Assembly: GCA_021732665.1 (NCBI GenBank)
Contig: JAKFUL010000021.1
Coordinates: forward strand, 1-64,000
DNA from: Acetobacteraceae bacterium
GTDB taxonomy: Bacteria > Pseudomonadota > Alphaproteobacteria > Acetobacterales > Acetobacteraceae
Direction: 5' to 3'
Length of the DNA: 64,000 nt
Under the pieces are notes generated by a model, which saw only the letters and a list, made by a program, of their open reading frames with translations, was not told the origin of the DNA and searched no databases. Below, one piece after another: positions 40,625-48,907 of this stretch; the stretch's first letter is position 1, and the number at the start of each line of letters is the position of its first letter. The position numbers and the translations under genes are program-made.

Positions 40625-41100
40625 AACAGGTAGTTGGCGGAATAGCGCATCCGCGCCTCCTGCCCGATGCTGGCCGCGTCGCAGCCGCCGGCCGGTGCGG
40701 CGCCATCCACCGTGTCGATGCGCCGGATCTCGGTGACCGGCGCCAGGGCGCCCTGGCCCTCACGGGCCGTCACCCGCAGCAGCAGCCAGGGGATGGAGCC
40801 CGCCGCCGGCGCCGGGCGCTGGGCGGCGACGGCGCCGCGCACCAGGCTGCCATCGGCCAGGCGCCAGAACGGCCCCGCGCCATGCGTGCCGAGCTGCCGG
40901 CCGGACTGGTCGAACAGCGCTGCCTCCGGCCCCTGGAAGGCCCAGCGCGGGCCCGCCGCCTGCGCCTCGCAGCGATAGATCTGCACGCCATCGGCGCCCA
41001 GCGTCAGCCGCAGCCGCACCCCTTCGGAGGCCGCGATCGGGTCGGGTTGCGCCAGCGCGGGCAGGCTGAAGGCCGCGCAGAGCAGAAGGGTTCGCCACAT
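40612..41100 (-). CDS. DUF3455-type secreted protein
   Basis: A 162-aa secreted protein with signal peptide MWRTLLLCAAFSLPALAQ. Motifs YRCEAQAAGPRWAFQGPEAA, HGAGPFWRLADGSLVRG and IPWLLLRVTA fit DUF3455, a family of unknown function common in Proteobacteria. The ATG at 41100 is preceded by AAAGGAG on the minus strand. Two cysteines remain after cleavage (YRC and GGCDAA). Confidence 0.75.
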   Translation of the reverse strand: MWRTLLLCAAFSLPALAQPDPIAASEGVRLRLTLGADGVQIYRCEAQAAGPRWAFQGPEAALFDQSGRQLGTHGAGPFWRLADGSLVRGAVAAQRPAPAAGSIPWLLLRVTAREGQGALAPVTEIRRIDTVDGAAPAGGCDAASIGQEARMRYSANYLFYGP

Positions 41101-41171
41101 GGCCGTGCTCCTTTCGGGATGATCCAGCCTAGGCGCGTTCCGCCCGGCGCTGGGTTTCAATTTCGTGCCAG

Positions 41172-41951
41172 TCAAAGCCCGGCCAGGAATTTCGCCCGCG
41201 CCGATGCGCCGGCCATGAGAAACGCGTGGTCCGACCCGCCCAGGATGAAGCGCGCGCCCAGGCTTGCGTATTTCGGCGCCCAGACCTCGTCATACACGCC
41301 GCCCATGCCCAGGCTCAGTCCGTTCCGGGCGCAGGCGGCCGCCACCGCCGCATAGGCCGCCTGCACATCGGGATGGCCGATCTGCCCGGCCAGCCCCATG
41401 CTGGCCGTGAGGTCCGAGGTGCCGATCATCAGGCTGTCCAGCCCTGGCGTGGCCGCGATGGCTTCCACATTGGCCACGGCTTGCGGCGTCTCGATCATGG
41501 CGCAGAGCAGGACATGCGCGTTGGTCTGGGCCTGCGCGGTCGCCACATCGGGCGCGCGGTAGCCGTACTGGATGGGCGGGCCGCCCCAGCTGCGCAGCCC
41601 GAGCGGCGGGTAGCGGAAGGCCTGGACCATCTCGGCCGCGTCCTGCGCCGTGTCGATATGCGGGACGACGACGCCCATGGCGCCATTGTCCAGGCAGCGC
41701 GTGCCCTCGAACAACGCGTCGCGGCAGCAGCGCACGATGGGGGTGACGCCCTGGCCCTGGGCCGCGATGCAAATGGCGCTGGCCTGGTCTACGCTCATCG
41801 CGCCGTGTTCCATGTCGACGAAAATCCAGTCGAAGCCGCAAGCCGCCGCCAGCGCGCCCACCGCCGGGCCGCGCAGGTGATGCACGCCGAAGCCTGTCGC
41901 GGTTTTTCCCGCGCGCAGTTTTTCGAGGGTGTGGTTGGGGGTGATGGGCAT
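41172..41951 (-). CDS. HpcH/HpaI-family aldolase
   Basis: Class II pyruvate-type aldolase, 259 aa. Metal- and substrate-binding blocks are DWIFVDMEHGAMSVDQ, VVPHIDTAQDAAEMVQAFRY, a YPPLGLRSWGGPP segment, CAMIETPQAVANVEAI and MIGTSDLTASMG. It would cleave or form 4-hydroxy-2-oxo acids. Start is the ATG at 41951; an earlier in-frame ATG at 41981 would overlap the ligase gene end and is less likely. Confidence 0.88.
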   Translation of the reverse strand: MPITPNHTLEKLRAGKTATGFGVHHLRGPAVGALAAACGFDWIFVDMEHGAMSVDQASAICIAAQGQGVTPIVRCCRDALFEGTRCLDNGAMGVVVPHIDTAQDAAEMVQAFRYPPLGLRSWGGPPIQYGYRAPDVATAQAQTNAHVLLCAMIETPQAVANVEAIAATPGLDSLMIGTSDLTASMGLAGQIGHPDVQAAYAAVAAACARNGLSLGMGGVYDEVWAPKYASLGARFILGGSDHAFLMAGASARAKFLAGL

Positions 41952-41977
41952 GGTTGCGTCCTCCGTGATGCGTCCAT

Positions 41978-43561
41978 TCAACGCCCGGGGATCATCGCCA
42001 GCAATGTCTCCAGCCTGTCCGCCTCCTCGGCCGGCTTGTCGCGCCTGATCCGCGCGATGCGCGGAAAGCGCATGGCCACGCCCGATTTGTGGCGCGAGGA
42101 GCGTTGCGCCGCGTCGAACTCCACCTCCAGCACCAGGCCGCGCTCCACCTCACGCACGGGGCCGAAGCGCTTGGTGGTGTGCTCGCGCACCCATTTGTCG
42201 AGGAAGAGCAGCTCGGCATCGGTGAAGCCGGAATAGGCTTTTCCCACCGGCACCAATTCGCCGTCATCGCGCCACAACCCGAAGGTATAGTCGGAATAGA
42301 AGCTGGAGCGCTTGCCGTGGCCGCGCTGGGCATACATCAGCACAGCGTCGACATTCTGCGTGCCGCGCTTCCATTTCCACCATTTTCCCCGCATGCGCCC
42401 GGCCTCATAGGCGCTGTCGCGGCGCTTGAGCATGAGGCCTTCCATCGAGGCCGCCCGTGCCCCGGCGCGCAAGCTTTCCAGGGTCTCGAAACTGTCGAAG
42501 GCGATGAGCTCGGAGAGGTCCATCAGCGCGGGCGCCGCACTTGCGTGCCAGGCCTCCAGCCGCGCCCGGCGGGTGTCGAAAGGCAGCGGCCGCAGATCCT
42601 CGCCCGCCTCGAACAGCAGGTCATAGAGCCTGACCGCGGCGGGGTATTCCGCCAGCATTTTTGCGGTGGGCGATTTGCGGTTGAGGCGCTGTTGCAGGTC
42701 GGAAAACGGCGCCACGACGCCGTCGCGCAGCACCAGCAGCTCGCCATCGGCGACGGCGTGGAAATCCATGGCATGGACGATCTCGGGGAAACTCGCAGAA
42801 ATGTTCTCGCCGCCGCGCGACCACAGCCGCCGCCCGCCCGGCCCCGCGGTGAGCTGAACGCGGATGCCGTCCCATTTCCACTCCGCCGCCCAGTCGGCGG
42901 GGGTAAGGTTGGCGATGTCCGCCTCCTCCAGCGGATGGGCCAACATGAGCGGCCGAAAAACCGGCTGGCCTTCCGGGTCGGGCTTCGGGCCGCGCCCCTC
43001 CAGCCAGGCAAACAGCGGGAGATAGGGCGTTGGGACGGCGTGCCAGACCTCCTCGATGTCATTGACGGGATGACCCGACCATTCCGCCAGCGCCGTCTTG
43101 GCCAGCCGGGCCGAGGCGCCGACCCGAAGCCCGCCGGTGACCAGCTTTATCAATGCCAGCCGCCCCCCGGCATCGAGGGTGTCGAGCCAGCCCGCGATGA
43201 TCGCTGGCACCTCACCGCGGGCGGCCAGTTCCAGGGTTTCCACCACCTCGGCCAGGCCCGGGGGCGGCGCGTTTGCCCGCGCGTCGCGGGGCCAGAGCAG
43301 CGCGATGGTCTCGGCCAGGTCACCGACATAATCATAGCTCATCGCGAAGAGAACCGGGTCGGTCCGCTCGGCGATCAGCGCGCGGAACAGGCCGGGCTTG
43401 GCCGTGCGGAAGGACAATTCGCCGGCGATGGCGGCGAGGCCGACGCCGCGATCGGGGTCGGCCTGGGTCTCGAACCATTGCCGCAGCAGGGCGAGCTTGG
43501 CGTGCCGCCCCGGGCTGAACAGCAGGCGTTCGAGCAGCGTGGCGAAAGCGGGGATGCTCAT
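41978..43561 (-). CDS. ATP-dependent DNA ligase, ligase-associated repair module
   Basis: A 527-aa ATP-dependent ligase. The adenylated lysine is K229 in AEWKWDGIRVQL, inside motif I (KxDG). RLWSRGGENIS corresponds to motif III (GE) and MLKRRDSAYEAGRMRGKWWK to motif V. An N-terminal DNA-binding region precedes the core. It belongs to the ligase/exonuclease/helicase module rather than to Ku-linked LigD, which would carry primase and nuclease domains. Its start overlaps the exonuclease stop by four bases. Confidence 0.92.
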   Translation of the reverse strand: MSIPAFATLLERLLFSPGRHAKLALLRQWFETQADPDRGVGLAAIAGELSFRTAKPGLFRALIAERTDPVLFAMSYDYVGDLAETIALLWPRDARANAPPPGLAEVVETLELAARGEVPAIIAGWLDTLDAGGRLALIKLVTGGLRVGASARLAKTALAEWSGHPVNDIEEVWHAVPTPYLPLFAWLEGRGPKPDPEGQPVFRPLMLAHPLEEADIANLTPADWAAEWKWDGIRVQLTAGPGGRRLWSRGGENISASFPEIVHAMDFHAVADGELLVLRDGVVAPFSDLQQRLNRKSPTAKMLAEYPAAVRLYDLLFEAGEDLRPLPFDTRRARLEAWHASAAPALMDLSELIAFDSFETLESLRAGARAASMEGLMLKRRDSAYEAGRMRGKWWKWKRGTQNVDAVLMYAQRGHGKRSSFYSDYTFGLWRDDGELVPVGKAYSGFTDAELLFLDKWVREHTTKRFGPVREVERGLVLEVEFDAAQRSSRHKSGVAMRFPRIARIRRDKPAEEADRLETLLAMIPGR

Positions 43562-44568
43562 TCCTCATCCTCGCCCAGGCCGACCAGATGCAGGGCGCGG
43601 CCCTTGATTCCGCGCAGGCCAAGCGCGTGGATCAGCGCATCCTCGCGGCCATGGGTGATCCAGATCTCCGGCGCCTGCACATCGTCGGCGGTGGCGAGCA
43701 ACTCGGGCCAGTCGGCGTGGTCGGAGATCACCATCGGCAATTCGACGCCGCCCTGTTTCGCGCGCTGGCGCAGGCGCATCCAGCCCGAGGCCATGCACAG
43801 CACCGGCTCGTTCAGTCGCCTGGCCCATTTGTCGGCCACCGCGCTGGGCGGGCCGATGACGATGGCACCGACGAGGCTGGCCTTGTTCGCCACCGTCGCC
43901 GGCAGCAATTCGCCCAGTTCCACGCCGAATTCCTGATACAGCGCGCAGAGCGGGATCAGCCCGCCATGCAACCAGATCGGCGCCTCCCAGCCCAACGCTC
44001 GCAGGATGGCGATCATCCGCTGCGCCTTGCCCAGGGAATAGGCGCCGATGACATGCGTGCGCTCGGGGAATAGGGCCACACTGTCCAGCAGTTTTCGCGC
44101 CTCCTCCAGCGCCGGGGGGTGGGTGAAGACGGGCAGGGCGAAGGTCGCCTCGGTGACGAAGACATCGCATGACACGGGTTCGAAGGGCGGGCAGGTGGGG
44201 TCGTGGCGGCGCTTGTAGTCGCCGCTGACCACGGCCCGCGCGCCCCGCCACTCCATCACCACTTGGGCGCTGCCCAGCACATGGCCTGCCGGGCGAAGTG
44301 TGACGGAGACCCCTTTGAGATCGAGCGTCTCGCCATAGCCCAGCGCCTGCTGGGTCTCGCCGCTGCCCGCGCCCATGCGCGCGCGCATCACCGCCAGCGT
44401 CTCTGCCGTGGCCAGCACCGCGGTGTGGCCGGGGCGGGCGTGGTCGCTGTGGCCATGGGTGATGATGGCGCGGTCCACCGCCCGGCCGGGGTCGATATAA
44501 AAGCCGCCGGGTTCGCAGAACAAACCTGCGGGTGTCACGCGCAGCCAGGTTTGCGGATGGGGAGGCAT
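43558..44568 (-). CDS. Ligase-associated exonuclease, metallo-beta-lactamase fold
   Basis: A 336-aa nuclease-like protein. The metal motif HGHSDH is at residues 38-43, preceded by DRAIIT. The beta-CASP-type LRPAGHVLGSAQVVMEW, VSGDYKRRHDPTCPPF and VISDHADWPELL blocks supply further ligands. Proteins of this type accompany ATP-dependent ligases and the DEXH helicase in a DNA damage response set. Only 18 bp separates its start from the divergent helicase start. Confidence 0.9.
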   Translation of the reverse strand: MPPHPQTWLRVTPAGLFCEPGGFYIDPGRAVDRAIITHGHSDHARPGHTAVLATAETLAVMRARMGAGSGETQQALGYGETLDLKGVSVTLRPAGHVLGSAQVVMEWRGARAVVSGDYKRRHDPTCPPFEPVSCDVFVTEATFALPVFTHPPALEEARKLLDSVALFPERTHVIGAYSLGKAQRMIAILRALGWEAPIWLHGGLIPLCALYQEFGVELGELLPATVANKASLVGAIVIGPPSAVADKWARRLNEPVLCMASGWMRLRQRAKQGGVELPMVISDHADWPELLATADDVQAPEIWITHGREDALIHALGLRGIKGRALHLVGLGEDEE

Positions 44569-44586
44569 GCTGCTAGGACCTTGCGT

Positions 44587-47118
44587 GTGAGAACATTGCC
44601 GGAACATTTCCAAGATTGGTTCAACCGACGCGGTTGGCAAGCCCGGCCGCACCAACTGGCCATGCTGGAGGCCGCCGATGACGGCGTTTCCGCGCTCCTC
44701 ATCGCGCCGACCGGCGGCGGCAAGACGCTGGCCGGCTTCCTGCCCTCGCTGGTGGAATTGAGCGCGCGGCCGCATGCCGGGTTGCACACCCTCTACATCT
44801 CGCCGCTCAAGGCGCTGGCCGTCGACATCGCCCGCAACCTCATGGCGCCGGTGGAGGAGATGGGCCTGCCCATCACCATCGAAACCCGCACGGGCGACAC
44901 CCCTGCCAATCGCCGGGCGCGGCAGCGCGAGCAGCCGCCCAACATCCTGCTGACCACCCCGGAATCGCTGACCCTGCTGCTCAGCCTGGCCGATGCCGAT
45001 GCGATGTTCGCCAGCCTGCGCTGCGTGGTGCTGGATGAGGTGCATGCGTTGGCCGGCACCAAGCGCGGCGACCAGCTTTTCCTCTGCCTGTCGCGCCTGG
45101 CCAGGCTGGCGCCCGCGGCGCGGCATGTCGGGCTCTCCGCCACCGTCGCCCACCCGCAGGCGCTGCGCGCGCATGTCGCGCGCGATGGCCGCGCCGAGAG
45201 CGTGCGGCTGATCGAGGTCGCCGGCGGCGCGCCGCCCGACATCTCCATCCAGCTGCCCGAAGGCCGGTTGCCCTGGGGCGGGCATATGGGGCTGGCCTCG
45301 GCGCCGGAGATCTATCGCCGCATCGCCGCCAGCGGCGTCACCATCGTCTTCGTCAACACCCGCGCCCAGGCCGAGCTGGTGTTTTCCGCGCTGTGGAAGC
45401 TGAACGAGGGGAGCCTGCCCATCGCCCTGCATCACGGCAGCCTCACCGTCGAACAGCGCCGGCGCGTGGAGGCCGCCATGGCCGCGGGCAAGCTGCGCGG
45501 CGTCGTCGCCACCGCCTCGCTCGATCTCGGCATCGACTGGGGCGATGTCGACCAGGTGGTGCAGGTCGGCGCGCCCAAGGGTGTCTCGCGGCTGCTGCAA
45601 CGCGTGGGCCGCGCCAATCACCGGATGGACGAGGCCTCCCGCGCCATGCTCGTCCCCGCCAACCGCTTCGAGGTGATCGAATGCATGGCCTCGATCGAGG
45701 CCGTCGCCGCCGGCAAGCAGGATGGCGAGCCACCGCGTCCGGGGGGCCTCGACGTGCTGGCCCAGCACATCCTGGCCATGGCCTGCCACGGGCCGTTCCA
45801 CCCCGACCAGCTCTACGAGGAGGTGCGCCGCGCGGCACCCTATGCCGCGTTGACCCGGCGCGATTTCGACGACACGCTGCGCTTCGTGCGCGATGGCGGC
45901 TATGCGCTGCGCAGCTATGAGCGCTTCGCCAAGCTCTTCGTCGATGCCGACGGCATGGTCCATGTCCGCGGCCCCGCCGTCATCCGCCAGCTGCGCATGA
46001 ACCTCGGCACCATCGTCGAGACGCCACTCGTGAAAGTGCGGCTGCGTGGCGGCCCCTATCTCGGCGAGGTGGAGGAATGGTTCATCTCCACCCTGCGGGT
46101 CGGCGACAATTTCCTCTTCGCCGGCCAATTGCTGCGCTTCGAGGCGATGGAGGCGACGGCGGCCATCGTCAGCCGCGGGGCCGAGGGCCAGCCGCGCGTG
46201 CCCGCCTATGCCGGCAGCCGGATGCCGCTGACGACCTATCTGGCGAGCGAGGTCCGCGCCATCCTGCACGACCGCGGCCGCTGGCACGCGCTGCCCGACG
46301 AGGTGCGGGAATGGCTGGCCTTGCAGGAAGAACGCAGCGTGCTGCCCGCCCCGGATGAGTTGCTCGTCGAGGTCTTCCCGCGCGGCGAAAAATGGTTCCT
46401 CGTCGCCTATTGCTTCGAAGGCCGGCTGGCGCATCAGACGCTGGGCATGCTCATCACCAAGCGGATGGAGAAGCTCGGCTACGGCCCGCTCGGCTATGTC
46501 GGCACCGACTACGTGCTGGCGGCCTGGAGCGCCTTCGAGCCGACCGACATCCACCCGCTCTTCGAGGAAGACATCCTGGGCGAGGAGCTGGAGGAATGGA
46601 TCAATGAAAGCTCCATGCTCCGCCGCACGTTCCGCAACATCGCCACCATCGCCGGGCTGATCGAGCGCCACCACCCCGGCCAGGAAAAATCCGGCAAGGC
46701 CATGACGGTCAACTCCGACCTGATCTACGACGTGCTGCGCCGGCATGAGCCCGACCATGTGCTGCTGCGCGCGACCCGCGCCGAGGCCGCGACGGGCCTC
46801 ACCGATATCGGCCGTATCGCGACCCTGCTGGCGCGCGTGCGCAAGAGCATCCGGCATATCAGGCTCGACCGCGTCTCGCCGCTGGCCGTGCCGGCGCTGA
46901 TCGAGGAGGGCCGCACCTGGGTCCCCGGCGGCGCCGAGGACGCGCTGCTGGCCGAGGCCGCGAGCCTCGTGCATGACGCGACGGATGGGGCGGAGACATT
47001 CAACGAATTGCTGGCCGAGGTGAGCGAAGCCCACACCCCCCGCGCCCGGCGCGACACGCCGGAGACGCGGCGGCACAACCGCTTCATCCGCTCGGCGCCG
47101 AAGGCCGCGCGGCGGTGA
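44587..47118 (+). CDS. Ligase-associated DEXH-box helicase (Lhr-like)
   Basis: Superfamily 2 helicase, 843 aa. Walker A PTGGGKT is at residues 41-47, DEVH at 150-153, SATVAHPQAL follows as motif III, and the C-terminal RecA domain has ATASLDLGIDWGDVDQVVQV and QRVGRANHR. The GTG at 44587 has AGGA at 44575-44578; a TTG at 44581 is possible. It completes the module with the divergent exonuclease and ligase. The usual fourth member, PdeM phosphoesterase, is not found after it. Confidence 0.93.
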   Translation: MRTLPEHFQDWFNRRGWQARPHQLAMLEAADDGVSALLIAPTGGGKTLAGFLPSLVELSARPHAGLHTLYISPLKALAVDIARNLMAPVEEMGLPITIETRTGDTPANRRARQREQPPNILLTTPESLTLLLSLADADAMFASLRCVVLDEVHALAGTKRGDQLFLCLSRLARLAPAARHVGLSATVAHPQALRAHVARDGRAESVRLIEVAGGAPPDISIQLPEGRLPWGGHMGLASAPEIYRRIAASGVTIVFVNTRAQAELVFSALWKLNEGSLPIALHHGSLTVEQRRRVEAAMAAGKLRGVVATASLDLGIDWGDVDQVVQVGAPKGVSRLLQRVGRANHRMDEASRAMLVPANRFEVIECMASIEAVAAGKQDGEPPRPGGLDVLAQHILAMACHGPFHPDQLYEEVRRAAPYAALTRRDFDDTLRFVRDGGYALRSYERFAKLFVDADGMVHVRGPAVIRQLRMNLGTIVETPLVKVRLRGGPYLGEVEEWFISTLRVGDNFLFAGQLLRFEAMEATAAIVSRGAEGQPRVPAYAGSRMPLTTYLASEVRAILHDRGRWHALPDEVREWLALQEERSVLPAPDELLVEVFPRGEKWFLVAYCFEGRLAHQTLGMLITKRMEKLGYGPLGYVGTDYVLAAWSAFEPTDIHPLFEEDILGEELEEWINESSMLRRTFRNIATIAGLIERHHPGQEKSGKAMTVNSDLIYDVLRRHEPDHVLLRATRAEAATGLTDIGRIATLLARVRKSIRHIRLDRVSPLAVPALIEEGRTWVPGGAEDALLAEAASLVHDATDGAETFNELLAEVSEAHTPRARRDTPETRRHNRFIRSAPKAARR

Positions 47119-47211
47119 TGCTCGTGGAGAAGTGGCTCGGGAAATTCGGACGGTCCGATAACTGGTTTTCCTGCCTGACAGCGGCGATGTTGCTGCGTAT
47201 CAGGAGAGAGC
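47119..47211. other. Junction between helicase and IS remnant
   Basis: These 93 bp hold no identifiable gene and may contain the left end of the insertion element. No matching right-end inverted repeat could be found, because the element appears truncated. pdeM would be expected to start here in relatives. Confidence 0.35.
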
Positions 47212-47638
47212 ATGACGAAGCGAACGCGCCGGACGCACAGCCCCGGCTTCAAGGCGAAGGTGGCCTTGGCGGCCATCAAGGGCGAGAAGACGCTGGCGGA
47301 GTTGGCCAAGCTTTTCGACGTGCACCCGGCCCAGATTGTTGCCTGGAAGGCGCAACTGCAGGAAGGCGCCGGCGGAGTTTTCGGGTCTGGCCCTGCTGGG
47401 GTCGAGACTGCGCCGGCGGTCGATCTGAAGCTGCTGCATGCGAAGATCGGGGAGCTGACGCTGGAGAAGGATTTTTTATCCGGCGCGCTCGAGCCAGCAG
47501 GCCCGGCTCGAGCGCAAAGCGATGATCGACCGCGGCAATGTCCTGCCCGTGACCAGGCAGGCGTCGCTGCTGCGGCTGAGCCGGAGCAGCGTCTACTACC
47601 TGCCCAGGCCGGTGCCGCCGGAACGGTTGGCCATCATG
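47212..47638 (+). pseudogene. Truncated IS3-family transposase (orfA plus 5' part of orfB)
   Basis: The orfA frame starts at an ATG (MTKRTRRTHSPGFKAKVALA) with the helix-turn-helix block ELAKLFDVHPAQIVAWKAQL and ends around LEKDFLSGAL. A T6 run at 47472-47477 is a plausible frameshift point. The orfB frame then reads ERKAMIDRGNVLPVTRQASL then SRSSVYYLPRPVPPERLAIM, which is the known N-terminus of IS3 orfB proteins. It is cut at about 47638, where an unrelated DUF927-type sequence begins in the same frame. The DDE catalytic domain is missing, so the element is dead. Confidence 0.8.
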
Positions 47639-48020
47639 GCCGCCTCATGCGCCTTTGCCGGCCCCTTGCTGCACCTGCTGGGCGAGGCCGGCGGTGGTGT
47701 TCACCTGTTCGGGCAATCGAGGCGGGGCAAATCCACCGCGCTCCATGTGGCCGCCAGCGTTTGGGGGGCGCCGCGTGGCCATACCCCCTTCGCCCGCTCA
47801 TGGCGCGCCACCGGCAACGCGCTGGAAGCGACGGCGGCCGAGCATAACGACACGCTCTTGCCCCTGGACGAAATCGGTCAGGTGGAGCCGCGGGAGCTGG
47901 GCGAGGTGGCCTATATGCTCGCCAATGGCGTGGGCAAAGGGCGTGCCCATCGTGAGGGCCGGGCCAAGCCGGCATTGACCTGGCGCATGCTGTTCCTCTC
48001 CACCGGGGAGAAGCGCATGG
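47639..48020 (+). pseudogene. Fragment of a DUF927-type plasmid/phage NTPase
   Basis: Fused in frame behind the transposase remnant. It reads CAFAGPLLHLLGEAGGGVHL, then FGQSRRGKSTALHVAASVWG (a Walker A-like motif), SWRATGNALEATAAEHND, LLPLDEIGQVEPRELGEVAY and LTWRMLFLSTGEKRMA. These blocks match DUF927 proteins, helicase/primase-like NTPases of mobile elements. Both ends are missing; after about 48020 the frame carries unrelated residues to a stop at 48100. Confidence 0.75.
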
Positions 48021-48067
48021 CCGGGTCGTGCAGGGCGCAAAGCTACGATGGCAGCTCCCGCCGGCCG

Positions 48068-48106
48068 GATAGTCCGCTGATAGTCCGCGCCGGCCGATAA
48101 GTCCGC
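48068..48106 (+). repeat. Three short direct repeats, GATA(A)GTCCGC
   Basis: GATAGTCCGC at 48068-48077 and 48079-48088, and GATAAGTCCGC at 48096-48106. The first and third are each preceded by GCCGGCC or CCGGCCG. They lie about 40 bp from the 3' end of the tRNA-Pro gene and could be recombinase arm sites or iterons of the lost element. Confidence 0.5.
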
Positions 48107-48146
48107 CGTGGCGATGATGCTGTTGGGGTAAACCCTTGAAAAATTT

Positions 48147-48223
48147 TGGTCGGAGCGGCGGGATTCGAACCCACGACCCCCAGTCCCCCAGACTGGTGCG
48201 CTACCAGACTGCGCTACGCTCCG
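48147..48223 (-). tRNA. tRNA-Pro (anticodon GGG)
   Basis: Read on the minus strand the gene starts CGGAGCG and folds into a complete cloverleaf: the acceptor arm closes with CGCTCCG, the D arm is GCGCAGTCTGGTAGCGC, and the anticodon stem CCAGT/ACTGG encloses CTGGGGG with anticodon GGG. The T arm contains GGTTCGAATCC. The CCA end is encoded (48147-48149). The flank facing its 3' end is the mobile-element patch, a common arrangement for integration at tRNA genes. Confidence 0.95.
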
Positions 48224-48279
48224 GCGTGGCGCTGGGTTAGGCGAGGTGAGGCCGCTTGTCCAGTGCGCGGCCGCGCGGA

Positions 48280-48798
48280 TCAGCCCCAGGCCGGCATCGG
48301 CCGCCAGGCGGCGGCGGCGGCGGCAAGACCGCCATCGGGCACCACCCGCCCATCGGGATGGGCGCAGATCCGCTGCGCGCCAGGCGGCCACGCTTCGGCG
48401 CCGTCGCCGGTGCCGGCAAACACCGGCACCGCCAGCAGCAGCGCCAGCCCCTGCACCAGCGCGGGATGCCGGGCAATGCCGGGATGGCCCAGGCGCACCA
48501 GCGCTCCCGGCGCGAAATGCGGCCGCAGCCGGGCGAACTCCGCCGCTCTTTGCGGCAGGGTGGCCAGGGTCATCTGCTCGTCGCCCATGTTGAAGCTGCG
48601 CGGCGTGCCATGGTCATGGATGCTCAGCACCGCGATGCGCCGCGCCGCCGGCGTGCCGGCGCCGATCCGCCGCAGCACCGCCGCGACCATCTGCGCCACC
48701 CCCGTCATGATGATCTCGCCATGGCCCGGCGCGGGCTGCGCCAGCGCGCCCCAGCCCGACCCCACCACCCGCAGCGCGACATTTCCCCCAAGATGCAT
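48280..48798 (-). CDS. Hypothetical protein, possible caspase/CHAT-like (DUF4347-like) fold
   Basis: A 172-aa protein without a named family I can assign firmly. The segment RRIAVLSIHDHGTPRSFNMG followed by VRLGHPGIARHPALVQGLAL and VPVFAGTGDG recalls the His-Gly ... Gly-Cys layout of caspase-like DUF4347/CHAT proteins. At the expected cysteine position a histidine (GHPG) is found, so protease activity is doubtful. Start is the ATG at 48798; the frame is open further upstream. It diverges from the amidase gene over an AT-richer 109-bp gap. Confidence 0.5.
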   Translation of the reverse strand: MHLGGNVALRVVGSGWGALAQPAPGHGEIIMTGVAQMVAAVLRRIGAGTPAARRIAVLSIHDHGTPRSFNMGDEQMTLATLPQRAAEFARLRPHFAPGALVRLGHPGIARHPALVQGLALLLAVPVFAGTGDGAEAWPPGAQRICAHPDGRVVPDGGLAAAAAAWRPMPAWG

Positions 48799-48826
48799 GT
48801 CCAACCCATCCACTCCCCTTTTTGGC

Positions 48827-48848
48827 GTTGTGAAACTTTCGCCACAAC
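48827..48848. promoter_or_regulatory. Inverted repeat in divergent intergenic region
   Basis: GTTGTG at 48827-48832 and CACAAC at 48843-48848 form a symmetric pair with a 10-bp spacer in the gap between the hypothetical gene and the amidase gene. It may be an operator. A TATAGT just beside it on the minus strand is a possible -10 element. Confidence 0.35.
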
Positions 48849-48907
48849 TATAGCGCGAATAATATGCCGGATGTCCAGGGAAGACACGTGCCGATTCGTC
48901 AACCAGA

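Noticed and set aside
44569..47076. Upstream extension of the exonuclease frame across the whole helicase gene
   Set aside because: The extension is an antisense shadow of the helicase. The exonuclease homology begins at 44568, where a good start codon stands.
47212..48100. Intact insertion sequence or single fusion gene
   Set aside because: The transposase lacks its catalytic domain and is fused to an unrelated NTPase fragment. Both pieces are broken.
48068..48106. Minimal CRISPR array
   Set aside because: Repeats are only 10-11 bp with irregular 1-7 bp gaps, and no cas genes are present.
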